Assembly: GCA_012845835.1 (NCBI GenBank)
Contig: JABAKD010000026.1
Span: forward strand, 3,703,699 to 3,767,698
Origin: Undaria pinnatifida
Lineage: Eukaryota; Sar; Phaeophyceae; Laminariales; Alariaceae
DNA length: 64,000 bases
Direction of reading: 5' to 3'
The notes beneath the pieces are model-generated. The model did not search any database. It was not told where the DNA came from and saw only the letters and a program-made list of their open reading frames with translations. Position numbers and translations under genes: made by a program. This document shows positions 1 to 11,456 of the stretch, piece by piece. The first letter of the stretch is position 1. The number at the start of each line of letters is the position of its first letter.

Positions 1-960
1 TCTGTGCGCGAAAACTATAAAACACGTTCTTGAGGGGGACAAACTTTGACAGCTGTGGACGGAAATGCATCAGTTTATTAAGTGTGTCCTGTAAGTCGTA
101 TAATCGGTGAGGGGAGGGCGGAGATTTTGAGGGCGTGGGGACCGGGGTTTAAACAAAAGGGAGCGCGGGGGGGAGGGGGGGGGGCGGGCGGGGGCAACTT
201 AATCTGTGCGTGGAAACTATAAATCCTTTAAGGGGACAAATCTGATGGCTGCGGAAGGAAGGCATCAGTTAATCATGTATATCTTGTAAGGCGTACAACC
301 GGTGAGGAGCTGGCGGGGTGTTCGAAAGTGAGGGGGGGGGGGGGTTCCAGCAGATTTAGGTCGCATACATGTAAATCTGTCAACAGTAGGAGTTTGCTAT
401 AATACGCGTGGGGCTAGGCGATGGTGCGGGTGGTGGGGAAGGAGGGGGCGTTGGGCGGGGGGGGGTATGAATTTGAGCTACGGCATGCATGGCTAGAAAG
501 GTGATGAGGTGATATCAACTGTCTGGTAGTGTTTATTACTCTGGCAGATTTCGATTTTAGGTGGGACGGCGGGAGAGAACAAAACGAGGGGGGGGGGGGC
601 GATGAGGGGGGGGGGGGGGGATCAAACCCCTTTAGGTCGCATGAATGTATACCTGCGAGAAACTTTACTATACGTGCTAGGTCTAAGCGATGGTGCGGGT
701 GGTGGGGAAGGATGGGGCGGGGGGGGGCGGATACATGAATTGGAGCTACGGCATGGGTGGTTGGATAGGTATTGAGGTGATATCACCTGCCTGGTAGTGT
801 TTATTTTTCTAGCAGATTGGATTTTAGGTGGGGCGGTGGGGGGGGGGGGGGGTTGTTTTGGCGTGCGTGTCAGGGGGGGGGGGGGGGGGGGACAACGGCC
901 TCTTAGGAATCTCCCGTATATTCCAACAACCAGGCCTGGCTATTTAAATGAATGACCTTT
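1..960 (-). repeat. Repeat family A, truncated by the window edge, with internal G-tract modules
   Basis: The segment opens with the reverse complement of a block seen again near 14.6, 28.0, 42.1 and 62.2 kb (ctgtgcgcg-aaactataaa, then gagggggacaaa, then cagctgtgg). A second diverged copy of this block starts at 205. Two further modules (about 480-600 and 755-880) share ctggtagtgtttatt and gattttaggtggg, and each is followed by a G run of 10-18 bases. The terminal inverted repeat expected for the family would lie left of base 1. I see no coding capacity; the small frames here read through G runs. Confidence 0.75.
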
Positions 961-1141
961 GGTTTGCGTTTTTTCGGGGGTATTTCTCAGCTCCAGAGTG
1001 ACGGGAGCCTGTCCTGTGACCACGGACTTGATTATGCGAGTTAATGTGAGAACAACAACAACATGAATATATATATACAGTATGATGCCACCGTTTCATA
1101 GGGGTTACAGCCGAAAATCGTCGGTGTCAGCAAATGTTATG

Positions 1142-1450
1142 GCCGGTCGCCCCGATGGCGTATCAGGTTATCCTCGAGCCTGGCATAGGTCAGTTTCGTG
1201 AGTTCGAATCCTCCCAAGTGCATACTCGTATAAATTCGCGGGGACTTTTTCTTGTGCACAAATTGACTTACAGAAAGCGCGAGGGCGTGAGTTAGCAACA
1301 CTCGATAACAAATCGACGAGCAGGGGAATCGCTTAACCCTATGCGCGATAAAAATTAAAGGCAAAAACCGGGGGGGGGAGAAGGGGCGACACCTGTGCCC
1401 TCGGCTTGTTGAGAAGCTGGAAAGTATATGTGTGTGAAAAAGAAAAAACC
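1142..1450 (+). mobile_element. tRNA-derived SINE, copy 1
   Basis: The element begins gccggtcgccccg and carries RNA polymerase III promoter-like boxes typical of a tRNA head: box A tggcgtatcagg, then box B gagttcgaatcc about 40 bases later. The head is followed by a non-tRNA body of roughly 230 bp ending near gagaagctggaaagta. Three other copies of the same family are at 29182, 38762 and (inverted) 60655. The 75-codon frame on the opposite strand is present in all copies and is a by-product of the repeat. Copy 1 differs from the others by scattered substitutions. Confidence 0.85.
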
Positions 1451-2340
1451 GTATGACCTTGGATGGCGTCGGTTTTTATATCACAATTATATCACAATTA
1501 TCGCACAATTATCTCACAATAATAGGCATTTTGTGATGGCGTTTGTCTTCGTGTTGTTGGGATGGCGTTTCGTATTCGGGATAAGCAGTCCTACTGGTAG
1601 GAGATGAGACTCCTACTGGTAGGAGATGAGAAGGGCATGACCCCTAACCCTTCCTTTCTTTCGCTTGGTTTCCATTATCACCTGTGCGCCTAAGTTTTTT
1701 TTTCCACTTGCAATTCTTTGCGCGTTTTCCTTGGCTGCAGAGCTTATCTGTTCAGACATGTGGGAGTGGGTTTTGATGGGGTTTTGAGGAGACCCATCTT
1801 CGAATCATGTTCTAGTTCGTGGAACTAGGGTTTCCCGCAATTTGACATAATTCTGCATCATGTATATGCGACTTATCAGAGTGCGGGCTAGTGTTACGGT
1901 ACGGCCTTGGAAGGCCGGTAATTACCTCAAAATAGATAATTCGTCCGTTTTCGTTTTTGTTGGGATAGCGTTTCGTGTTTGGGATAAATATGGGATTGGG
2001 AAGAAGAGCATTACCCCTTCCTGTTTAGATGTCATCGCGACTCGTTGGATTGATAAAATTCTTTTGTCGAAGTAACCTCTTCTCCAAAGAGCATCGCGGA
2101 TGTGTGGAGCACCGAGGACATGCTTCATTGGCAGACCTGCTAGGGGATACTCCGCGCCTTACCCGGGCACCTCACACATTTAGAGCAATCATCCGTAGTT
2201 GCTTTAGGGCCTCGAAATTGCGATCGCGTACACAAAAAAACGAGTCACGCTCCACACTGGGATACAAAATCTCGGGAACCCCCTATTTTTTTATTGCCGG
2301 GTGTAACAAAAGATGAAGTGCACACCATTTCACTCAATTT
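1451..2340. other. Unannotated stretch with short tandem repeats
   Basis: The stretch contains four imperfect copies of tatcacaat (1487-1530) and a perfect 20-bp tandem duplication built on ctactggtaggagatgag (1590-1632). Overlapping open frames occur at 2029-2316 (+) and 1922-2128 (-). Neither resembles a family I know, and neither has convincing splice sites. Confidence 0.5.
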
Positions 2341-2361
2341 CTATCTTGGAGGTCGGCCCAA

Positions 2362-2450
2362 AACCAACCCTAACCCTAACCCTAACCCTAACCCTAACCC
2401 CAAGCCCAAGCCTAACCCCAACCCTAACCTCAGCCCTAACCCTAACCCTT
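2362..2450. repeat. Interstitial telomere-type repeat (CCCTAA)n
   Basis: About a dozen CCCTAA units with CCCAAG and CCTCAG variants are followed directly by a G6 run and a GC-rich segment (2451-2560). The unit matches the TTAGGG telomere type. Interruptions and the internal position argue for an interstitial remnant rather than a chromosome end. Confidence 0.85.
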
Positions 2451-3110
2451 GGGGGGCTCAAGGTCGCCAAGGGCGGTCCCGTGGCTCCGCTGCGTGTTTC
2501 GTACGCGTTTTTCCAAAAGTATTCGGCCGGCGGGAAGGCCGGCCTCAACCAATCAGACAAAGGGTGTTACACTATTTTTTTCTGGCACCGATAATGCCAA
2601 TCGATAGGTGCTGTCAAACGATCAAATTATTCACCCCGATGGCGGCCACAAGCTATCATGGGCCACCCCTCCTCTTGGCTTTACACCGCAAGGCCCCTCG
2701 CCGATTCCAACCACCGAGCCTCCACTAGTGTTCCGTACACGAGCACATCTTCCTACGTGGTGCTCCCTTTCCCCTACTCTCGCCCCATCCGTATCCGTGT
2801 CACCCCCCGCGCCCCCGATCCCCCGCCCCGCCCCTGCTGAACAGTTACACCATCAAACGCCTACCAGGTATCTCTTTCTTGCTTGTATTCCCAGAGTACA
2901 TCACCACGCTTTCACCTGATCTAGTATCGCCGAGGGCCGGGTCTGCATAATACTTGTTCCTCCTGCCTGAGCAAACCTGGTAACCCTTCAACGATGGGAT
3001 ATCACGCACGATAACGGACAAAGCCAGCGGTCGCTCGCTGCGTGGGCCTGGATGTGACTGTTAACAAGCTTAATCGCCGAACACATCGAGGGTCGTTCGC
3101 TCGTCGACAC

Positions 3111-3217
3111 CCCCCTACCCTACCTTACCCTAACCTTAACCCCCTAACCCTAACCCCAACCCTAACCCTAACCCTAACCCTAACCCCCTAACCCTAGCCC
3201 CCTAGCCCTAACCCTAA
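3111..3217. repeat. Second interstitial CCCTAA tract
   Basis: Degenerate CCCTAA, CCCCTAA and CCCTAGC units run for about 105 bp, 660 bp from the first tract and in the same orientation. Short fragments of the same type recur near 10345, 16035 and 25485. The pair suggests a fused or relocated subtelomeric segment. Confidence 0.8.
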
Positions 3218-3489
3218 GGAGAGGGGTGCACTGGTATTCTTAGGGTGATGTGGGGTCACCCGTCCCTCCCCGATCAGGTCGTTGATCGTAATTAGTTTGA
3301 CTTTTTTTTGTGCGAGTGCTAGTAATGTTAGCCCAACTAAAACTGTTGGTGACGGTGGTGACGTTGGTGCCGACAAACTACTTGGGTTTAGTGTGGCATG
3401 ATTCTTGCGGTGTGCTAGCAAGCGGGTTAGATAGCGCTGTTTCACCGCCGAACCGAACCGGGCAGGTTTGTTTGCCGACGGATGTGGCG

Positions 3490-3603
3490 GAAAGTGACTT
3501 CAGGAGTGACTTCAGGAGTGACTTCAGGAGTGACTTCAGGAGTGACTTAAAGTGACTTCAGGAGTGACTTCAAGTGACTTCAGGAGTGACTTCAGGAGTG
3601 ACG
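3490..3603. repeat. 12-bp minisatellite
   Basis: About nine units of agtgacttcagg occur, with one deletion variant (agtgacttaa) and one shortened unit. The 12-bp period keeps a frame open on both strands, which explains the small ORFs here. Confidence 0.9.
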
Positions 3604-3708
3604 GCGGGTCGCCAACGTACTGCAGAGGGTGCCCGATCTTAAGAAACACGAAGAAGTTGAGGCTCGTATTAATTAATAAATGTGACCCAGGGACAGCGGC
3701 CACTTGTT

Positions 3709-3863
3709 TTACCCTGTGCTCAATGATCGTGATAAAACATAAAGTTGAACCTTGACGACTCGAACGTTCTTGCTAGCGGGCATGTTCTGTACGATCCTCA
3801 TGTCGTGACCACTCACTTCGAACTTGGCATCGTTGGTGAACATCGCGATGTCACCGCGTCCCG
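3709..3863 (-). CDS. Coding-like segment, unknown; possible transposase fragment
   Basis: On the minus strand an open segment of about 50 codons reads GDIAMFTNDAKFEVSG near its start and then MRIVQNMPASKNVRVVKVQL. An AG at 3865-3864 could serve as acceptor; the frame ends with TAA at 3711-3709. The phrase FTNDAKFEVSG recalls the second-strand region of Tc1/mariner or IS630-type transposases (FTDEAKF-like). That is a guess from one short motif, and the usual acidic pair is not intact. No neighbouring exon was recognised. Confidence 0.25.
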
Positions 3864-3990
3864 CTCACATCGTCGTGTTGCGCCCGTCATGATCGCCCCA
3901 AGTCGCCCCCCCCCCTTTTTTAGGACAGGCGGCTCAACATGATGCGCTGAAACTTACAACTATCGTTTTCCGGCTTGTTCGCAAAGAAAA

Positions 3991-4056
3991 CCGTCCCGTT
4001 CCCGTTCCCGTACCGTACCGTACCGTACCGTACCGTACCGTACCGTACCGTACCGT
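3991..4056. repeat. GTACC pentamer microsatellite
   Basis: Two cccgtt units lead into about ten tandem taccg units. A similar short run occurs at 40915-40943. Confidence 0.9.
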
Positions 4057-4684
4057 AACTGGCACAAGCTACGATAGAAGTAGCACTTTTCGTCTTAATA
4101 AGTTTCTGAATCACGGGGCTCCTTAATCCAAAAATCGTCGGCAAACAGCCCATTTTGTGTGCATGATGCGTACACTTACACCTAGAGTCTTTCTACGGTG
4201 CCCCCCCCCCCACACACACTCACAACTTTTCTTCAACGAAATCGCCGGTTTTGATACCAGCTCCCCCCACCGGTGCCCCTTGCTACCCACCCCGACGTCA
4301 CCGTTCGATAGACCTTTGTGCTGCAAACATACAGAAAATGTTTGAGGATGCTTTTTTCATAGCACCCTTCCTCGTGTCTAGCAGCCATCAACCATGATTC
4401 ATTGAAACGTTCATTGAAACGTTCGTTCGTTAAAGAAAATCGCCGATTTGGGAGGAGGCTGTCATAGAATCAGTCAAGGGGAGAAACACTCAGAGATATA
4501 CGGGGGGTTGAGGGAAGATATTGGAATGAAAACTATTTTGCACGGCCCAATTGACTATTTTGCACGGCCCAATTGACTACGTGAAACAGTGAAAAAGCTG
4601 AAACTGCGATTTCGTGTAGGGAACCCGGACCTACCTGAAAGAAGAAAGATATACTTCGTATGCCACTAGTCGGGATGAGGAGAA

Positions 4685-5085
4685 CATGGATGCACATATG
4701 TGCCCGTGTGGCGCAGCAATAGAGTAGGACTCACATGTGAAATGTACAAGGAGGAACGGGATGCGTTAGAGAAGGAGATGAGGAAATTAGACGAATGAAT
4801 GTGACATGGAAGAGTTTGGTAGACTTGAGAGTAGCGAGAAAACGATCGCTATCCTAGGAGATAGATGGTGGCCACAAAAGGCGAAACAGGACGGGGGTAG
4901 GCTAAGGAATCGGTAGTTTCTACATAGTATATGGAAGAAACGTACTGAGCGCCCAAATGTTGGAGGTGTCTCTATTAGGAGTAGGAACGATGCTCCGTCT
5001 AAAAGGGGATGTGTGTTCAATGGTCAGATGACTAAGGCAAACGACGAATGAGTACCCCCTCCCTTATCTACATTCAGAGTACAGA
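4685..5085 (+). pseudogene. LINE-type retroelement ORF2, 3' end, frameshifted
   Basis: The translation is spread over three frames but colinear. It reads HMCPCGAAIE, then EMYKEERDALEKEMRKLDE, then MEEFGRLESSEKTIAIL, then DRWWPQ, and ends near MTKAN. CPCG followed by H..C fits the C-x-C...H-x4-C zinc knuckle found at the C terminus of many LINE ORF2 proteins (established knowledge). Stops and frameshifts make this a dead copy. A better-preserved copy of the last part is at 12952-13206 (-). The match ends in gagtacccc-ctccc, so the 3' tail is C-rich. Confidence 0.6.
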
Positions 5086-5461
5086 ACGGTAAAGTAGTCA
5101 GTTGCTCGAAAGGGAAGAGGGCAGTACTTGTAGAGCATCATCGCAAGCTAGGAACGCCCACAGCCAACGAAACGTTCGACGCTGTTGTTGTTGCTGCTGC
5201 TACTGTCGTGCTTCTACTTGTACGTCGACGCAGAATTCGATGAGGAAATCAGCTATATACCTAGGCCATACCTTGCACTTTTATTTTTCTCCATATCACT
5301 TTTGGTATTACAGGGATGATGTGTTATCCTTCTGAAGTGAGGAACTTAAAATAAAACAATGGTGAAGCGCCTCTTTCGTTGCACGCGTTCCATGACATGT
5401 CGAACACGTTTAACATGTCGAACATGTCTAACATGTGTAAGGCCTTATTTTGTGTCGGTAT

Positions 5462-5598
5462 TCATTCGCAGATGCTTGACTCTGTCGAGCCGACGTACTC
5501 GTGGGTGATTTTTTGGTTGTTGTTGTCTTTGGCCATTTGGTCAAACATTCGGCATGCGAGGACGAACTCGTCATAAAATACCAAAATGATGATCCCGT
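5462..5598 (-). CDS. Coding-like segment, unrecognised
   Basis: An open minus-strand segment of about 45 codons reads IIILVFYDEFVLACRMFDQM, then AKDNNNQKITHEYVG, and ends TESSICE before TGA. Its composition looks protein-like. The frame opens after a stop, so an upstream exon or a decayed gene is implied. The plus strand also has a frame with a hydrophobic stretch (WVIFWLLLSLAIW). I assign no function. Confidence 0.25.
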
Positions 5599-5694
5599 GC
5601 GTGGTCCAGCTGTCAGTTCAACCCCCATCAGCGTTCGGTGTTCAATAAAATATTCAGAATCGCACGCTGTGACCATTTAGTCGCACATTCCTAC

Positions 5695-7090
5695 CAACAT
5701 TATGAAAATAAAAATACACTCACTCCAGCAGTGACATCGAATATTTCGTCGAAAGTCGTTTCTGCAAGCTGTGTGTGTTACTCCGATTTTACGGGTTGTG
5801 TGTCCTCATTAAGGATATAGGAAGTAGGTCGGCGGCTTCACTTGTAACTAGCCTGTACCAAGGTCAACAAGATGATGGTAATCAATCTGTGCACGGAAAG
5901 TATAAAAAAAAGTGTTGGAGGGGGACAAAACCTGTCGGCTGTGCAATGCATCACTTCGTCATGTATATATATCCTGTACGTCGTATGACCAGTGGGGGGA
6001 GAGCTGGACTTTTAGGGATAGGCTTAGGGGAGGGGGGGGGGGTATTCGTTTTTTGTTGCTTGCATTAGTCATCCAACCATTGACCACGCATCCCTGTCGA
6101 GACGGAGCAAAACGAATGGCGCGGCGGGGGGGGGGGTACTCAGTTTGTGCATGACCGTAGTCGTATGGCCATAGACCCTCGCATCCCTACTATGCCTGAA
6201 CGGAGCACGTCGGTTTCTCATCATTGTCACCATTGTCACCATTGTCACCATTAATTGTCACCACTAATTGTCACCATTGATTGTCACCATTGTCACCATC
6301 GTCACCATCGTCACTATTGTCACCATTGTCACTATTGTCACCAACCAGGCAGACATTGCTTGCACCAAACGCGAAGCACCGTGAGGTGTTCGACGAGTCG
6401 CATGAAGGGCCAAAAGAGGGCTGAACTGCATCCTTCCAAGAACGGCTTGTAAGACGGACTTCGGCACCTTGTGCCTACTTTGCGGAGGGGGGGGGGGGGG
6501 CATCTTAAGGGGGGCATGTTATGGGGGGGGTGTACTCATTTGTTGCTTGCCTTAATCACTTGACCATTGACCACGCATCCCTTTCGAGACGGAGGGCGGC
6601 GGCGGCGGCGGGGGGGGGGGGTTCCAACATTTCAGGCCGTATAAATGCATGCTGGTATGCTGGTAGGAGCTTGCTGTACGCGTGATGCTGGGCGATGGTG
6701 GGGGTGGCGGGGAAGGAGAGGGCGGGGGGCGAAAGGTCAAGTTGAATTTGAAGGCGATATAAATAAATTGGAGCTATTATATTGCATGGATGGCTCGAAC
6801 GTTAAAGTGGTAATATCACCTCACGGGTAGTGTCAATTATTCTGGCGAATATCGATTTTAGGTGGGGCGGCAGGGGAGCGGGGAGGGTGTTGGAGTGTGT
6901 AGGGGGTGATTTTCTGTGGGGCGGCGGGGGAGGGGGAGGGGGGGGGGGGAGGAACGGAGGTGGATGCGAGCATATTCTACCTGATTGCTAAACGCAGATG
7001 CCCAAAGTATTTTAAGGGTAAAACTATGAGGTGGACGGGAGGAAAATTGTGTTTCCGTGAGCTGTTAATGCTACGCTACTTTTATATAGT
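5695..7090 (-). repeat. Long copy of repeat family A with several G-tract modules and LINE tails
   Basis: The left end carries the family terminus (aaaatacactc-actccagcag), followed by the conserved core (gtgtgtcctcattaaggata, then ggcggcttcacttgtaac, then gagggggacaaa). Four modules then follow, each ending in a G run (6031, 6126, 6487, 6611). Within them, 6047-6120, 6155-6215 and 6535-6600 are antisense LINE 3' ends (cgcatcc..gagacggag). The right part (6957-7030) matches the reverse complement of 61720-61800. The element therefore looks like a platform into which LINE tails were inserted, or a composite that includes them. Confidence 0.65.
6217..6343. repeat. 9-bp satellite (ATTGTCACC)
   Basis: About thirteen units of attgtcacc, with catcgtcacc and aattgtcacc variants, sit inside one module of the long family A copy. 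The corresponding place in the related sequence at 52.95 kb lacks this expansion, so it is probably recent. Confidence 0.85.
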
Positions 7091-7617
7091 CTATACCAGC
7101 TGTGTGCAGTACAGTAGACCACCAAGGGAAGATAAGGGACTGTGACTCCGTCCGCGCATACCACCAGGGTCGACAGATCCGTGTGACTCGAGTTACAAAT
7201 ATGGTCAAGGGTCCGGAGGGGTATGAATCGCGCGTGTTGGTACAAAACAGTAGACCAGAGATGCTGTTGACCATCACCGCCGTGCCCGACGCAAATAATC
7301 CCTGGCCGCTAAGCAAAGTGTGCCTTGTTTTTGTGGCCTTAGAACCCTTTCCGAGTATAGGGTTGCAATAGCTTGCCTTGACCCGCTTTCTGCTTATCTC
7401 GATTATCTTGGTGCCCATGCCTTAGCGCCCGTGAAGACGCATCGTGGACCAGTTCAACCGTGACCGTGAAGCCGATGCGGAGGATTGATCCCCTTGCCCC
7501 GATAAGAACACCTTCCTTCACAGTCACAGTCACACGTTATTCATCATCTTCTCATAGGCATGGACACGCAACCCTCATCCGCGTTGGGGCTGTTCTTTTT
7601 TTTTTTTTCTGTATTGC

Positions 7618-7725
7618 ATGTAAGCAGATACAAGTCCATCCAAGCAGCGGCAGTAAGTCAATCGTAGGTGTCCGCACCTGTTTAGTGTGGGCCCAAAAGC
7701 GTTCGATGGCACCTTGGTCAGTGGA
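7618..7725 (-). pseudogene. Possible transposase/integrase C-terminal fragment
   Basis: The minus strand reads STDQGAIERFWAHTKQVRT and then PTIDLLPLLGWTC. The phrase GAIERFWxxxK resembles the region around the last acidic residue of DDE transposases and integrases (for example NGxIERFWxxLK). The segment is bounded upstream by a TAA and runs out of similarity near a T/A run. No partner domain or terminal repeats were found nearby. A similarity search of the translated segment against DDE families would decide. Confidence 0.3.
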
Positions 7726-8154
7726 ACGTTACAAATACTGACTGCGATAGGAGCTCACGGTTAGAAAAAAAAAACCCACATGGTCGACAAACCGCCTTTG
7801 GAGCGGCAATGATATCGCAAAAAAACGATATTTATCTGGTTATCCCTAACTAAGCAGCGTTTGGAACATTGAAAAAAGCCAGGAGGAAATGTTACGCTGG
7901 CGCATGTATGCATGTATGTATGTATGTACACTATATACCAACCAGGTGGTGGGTGGGCTCTGCGCAGTCGGCACAAACATGCCTGGTTCCTCTTGTGTCT
8001 TGAGTTAAGAGTGTTCACGTTTCCCATCTTTTATCAGTTTAGACAAATATGGGGAAGGTGAACACTCTTACCTCGAGACAAGAGCATGGCATCATGTGTG
8101 AGATGACAGAGCATGGATGAGATAGACGCAGGTCACTATTAACATATAGGGTTT

Positions 8155-8410
8155 ATTGTTACGTATAGAAAAAAAGTTGACACGCTCAAAAGACGGAGAG
8201 CATCAACCAGAGATTAACGTCAGGTTTTGCTGTTCATATACAAAAGGTCAACTCTCTCGTTCAAGACATCATCCATCAACAGTCAAAGGACGCAGGTCAG
8301 GTTTCGCAGTTGACACACAAAAAAGTGAACACACTCACTCAGAGCATCAGCCAGAGATGCACGCCAAGGTTTGCTGTTTTTGTGTTCACACACGACGTTT
8401 TTTTTTGGGG
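8155..8410. repeat. Degenerate tandem repeat, about 100-bp unit
   Basis: Three diverged units share gagcatca-ccagagat, then a c-aggttt-gc-gtt core and a run of a's followed by gt(g/c)aacac-ctc. The overlapping small frames come from the repeat. Confidence 0.5.
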
Positions 8411-9164
8411 GGTCGTATCGTTGTGGTGTCTCCAACTAAGCTACCCAGTAGCTATTATTTATTCTACAACATGGTTTAAATGGAATTCGACAACTACGTG
8501 TCCACCGCACGGTGCGCGGAAAGGCCGAGTCTCACCACCAAACGTAACCATATTGCTGGCACCTATATATAGCAGCTTTCGCAGGACGAGCGAGGGGCTA
8601 GATGCCTGCACCGCAGCCTATTTGCCTACCAGGTATGCGCCGCCATCCGTGAGCCATGGACCCATTAGTACAACTATTTTCAAAAGGAAAATAAAAACCT
8701 CCACGGACAAGCGGAACACAAATAAGACTGAAAAAGCGCCGCATCTGATCAGACGCGCACACGCCAAGCTAACTTTTTTTTTCCGCAACAAAAAAAAGCC
8801 GATCGAACACACGTGAACGACACAAAACACACCCAATCGAACCAAACCAAACCAAACCAAACCAAACCGAACCGAACCAAACAAAAAAAACATACCAGAT
8901 ACCAGGTACCAGATCAGCAAAACTCAAGCATAAAAAATACCAAAACTCTGTATACAAAACCAAGCGCGCAGATATAGAACAAAACAACCGAAACACGCCT
9001 AGACTGACCAACCGACCTTCCCCATTCCCACTACGCCTGGCGATATGGAAGCGAGGTGCCGCTTGAGCCCCTTTCCTCTCCTCTACCGTATACTGGTACC
9101 ATTTAAAAATCCATGCATTCCATGCATGCTCTGACGCGCGAGGCGAGAAAGAAAGAGAGAGAGA

Positions 9165-9480
9165 AAACAACATGTACGTGTCCGCCTCCCGCCCTGAACA
9201 GAGGGCAAATCTAGGTGTCCGCCCCCAGTCAAGAACGAGAGCAACATCTACATCGGTGTGTCCACTCTTCGAGAGAAAAGAGCAACATCGACATGTCCGC
9301 TCCCTCCCCAAAGAGCAAAAAACCTCGGCATGCCCGCCCCCTCTCCAAAGAGAGAGAGAACAACATCCACGTGCCCGCCCCCCGCGCAGAGAGAGAGCAA
9401 CATCCAAGTGTCCACCCCCCCTCTAGAGGGCGAGCAACATCGGCGTATTCGTGCCCTCTCTCCCTCCCGTCTCGTACTCG
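9165..9480. repeat. Degenerate minisatellite, about 45-57-bp unit
   Basis: Six or more units of the form gagagagaacaacatc, then cacgtgtccgccccc. The repeat keeps all three plus frames open (84, 92 and 146 codons), giving Arg/Pro-rich nonsense. Those frames are rejected as genes. Confidence 0.7.
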
Positions 9481-10783
9481 GTTGTTCAGCTAGCGAGCGC
9501 GTTCCGGATATTTTTCGGGGTGGTGTCGGAGTTGTAGTGCATCGTGGAATACCGGAGAGTTGCCCGGAGCTGTTCCCCAGTGGCCCCTCCGTGCTTGTTC
9601 AGCACTTTTATACACTTCGACACCTAGGGCAGAACAGAGGCACAGGGCAAACGATAGTTGACGCATCACATACTCCGAAGTATCAATATAGCGCATAATC
9701 AATGAGTAGCAATAATGCAATTACAGGGGTCAGCGTCATGCCAGTCGACACTTGTACAACAGAGCCAAAGGAGTGTGACACAGGCGTGTTTCTTTTTGTA
9801 CAGTACGAGGTACCAATACGAGGTACCAATAGGAGGTAGGTATAACTGAAATAGAGGAGGGCGCCACGGGCGGATAAAACACCCCTCGTCACAACCAGGT
9901 GCACTAGGGAGGGCGACACGGGCGGATAAATCACCCTTCGCAAAAACAGCGCATCGCACCGCCCCCTGCAGCAACCTCGAGCAATAATCCAATCCCTACA
10001 GATGGCGGCTAGGGTAAGGCGCCGCGGTGAATTCCGAACCGAACCAAATGGTACCTCGAAAGACCATGGACGGATATTTTTCCTCCAGCACTCAAATCAT
10101 TCGCAGGAATGTATCAACAAATTCGAGCTAAGACGGGTATATCAAGCGGGACATTGGTGAGTCTCAAGAGAGATGTATCAAACCTGTGAAATACTACCAT
10201 CACTAGCGTTTGTCGTGAATACCAGGTCCCTTGAACCAACACGCCTATTGTTATGTAGGAAACCCAAGAAACGCTTCAGTGCTTATCGCTCATCACCGTA
10301 TACGAGCTGTCCAATACCCCATTATAAAGTGTCTTACAATATCACCCTAATCCTAATCCTAGCCCTACTGGACCCGCCCCACCTATAACACATATAATAC
10401 TCGAAACGTGCTTGCGATTTCCAAGCTCTGTTGGATTCGAAAAAGTGCAAAAACATAGTACTGAAAGCGACGAACGCCATAAACCGAACGCCAACCGACA
10501 ACTCACGAAAAAACTATTACTGTCCGTTAGAAAGAAATGAAGTTATTAATAGTACGAAGGAGAGCGTCTTTCTTAACCAATTACTTATTTTTGCTCATTT
10601 TTTGTGGGTTGGGTTGGCCTTGGCTCGTGACGTCCGACGGGTTCAACACTATTAAATTACTGTTATTACTACAATCGTAGTCTTAACACATTTTCCTACT
10701 CAACTCCCACCCTACCAAAATTCGTACCAGGTACATACTAATAACAGATCGCAAACACCCTGTTGCGGGACAATTGTTGTGAA
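9481..10783. other. Intergenic or intronic stretch without a recognisable gene
   Basis: This stretch lies downstream of the last recognised CYRI exon, where the C-terminal exon of that gene would be expected. It holds short direct repeats (gaggtacc at 9808-9840; agggcg-cacgggcggataaa at 9859 and 9911) and one TACCAGGTA site. No frame resembles the conserved CYRI C terminus. Confidence 0.5.
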
Positions 10784-11189
10784 ACACCTCTGTGTCGGTG
10801 ATGCGGTCGTATGATATAGGGCCGCCGCACCTTCTAAAGTACCTTCAAAAGTACCTAATAAATTACCTTCTGAAGTGCCTTGTGAAATAACCTTACAAAA
10901 AGATGTACCCTACAAAGTACCCGAATCTTAATCCTGATCCAGCCATCCCAATGCGATATCTTGACACACCCCTGTGTGAATGATGCCGAACTACAGGACC
11001 GTACTGCATTCTAAAGCATTATAAACCAGAGTACTTTCTAAAGCACCTTATAAAAATCCCTCAAGAGGACTCACTCTAATGTGTCATCTCTTGACATCTC
11101 TTGACATCGCTTGATATCGCTTGACACGTCTTGACACGTCTTGACACACCCCAGTGTCAGTGATGCCGATCTACAGGACCACCGCACCT
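10784..11189 (-). repeat. Three decayed copies of the 3' half of CYRI exon E
   Basis: Segments at 11065-11189, about 10945-11007 and 10784-10830 repeat the exon E sequence around YDRITDTGVF and its donor flank (ggactcac-c-aatgtg-gatctcttgaca). The copy at 10784-10830 still reads SYDRITDTEVF. The other two have stop codons (VL*IGITDTGV, VL*FGIIHTGV). They lie in the intron or flank after exon E, in the same orientation. Short taaagtaccttc units fill the gaps. They look like old tandem duplications of exon plus splice donor. Confidence 0.7.
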
Positions 11190-11270
11190 TACCAGGTACC
11201 AGGTATAAAGTAGAGTACCTTCTAGAGTACCTTCCAGAGTACCTTCTAGAGTATACCTTAATGGACTCAC

Positions 11271-11376
11271 CCCAATGTGTGATCTCTTGACAAACACCCC
11301 TGTGTCGGTAATGCGATCGTAAAGGACCGCCGCACTCGTCATAGCCATCAGCAATTTTCGACTTGTCGCGTCGTTG
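11271..11376 (-). CDS. CYRI/FAM49 homologue, exon E
   Basis: The exon reads NDATSRKLLMAMTSAAVLYD and then RITDTGVFVKRSHIG. This aligns with human CYRI around [20 protein letters not shown] and HVHPVGAFAKTSKI. Acceptor: gtgtaaacag at 11386-11377, preceded by a C-rich tract that comes from the GGGGGT satellite at 11402-11456. Donor: GTGAGT at 11270-11265, phase 0. The exon starts with one base that completes the codon left by exon D (AA+C, Asn). Three decayed copies of its 3' part lie just downstream. In the known fold this segment forms helices of the C-terminal half of the DUF1394 bundle. Confidence 0.87.
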
Positions 11377-11401
11377 CTGTTTACACGCAGGACAGTTCGG
11401 G

Positions 11402-11456
11402 CGGCGGTGGGGGTGGGGGTGGGGGTGGGGGTGGGGGTGGGGGTGGGGGTGGGGTG
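11402..11456. repeat. GGGGGT microsatellite next to a splice acceptor
   Basis: About nine GGGGGT units lie on the plus strand. In the CYRI transcript this reads as a (ACCCCC)n tract about 25 bases before the exon E acceptor, so it may serve as the pyrimidine tract. It also has G-quadruplex potential on the plus strand. Confidence 0.9.

Noticed and set aside
2029..2316. Plus-strand ORF beside the telomere-type tract
   Set aside because: The opposite strand is equally open over part of it, and no family or splice signal supports either.
8769..9407. 212-codon minus-strand ORF
   Set aside because: Its length comes from the minisatellite at 9165-9480 and an AACCA microsatellite (8838-8880); the content is low complexity.
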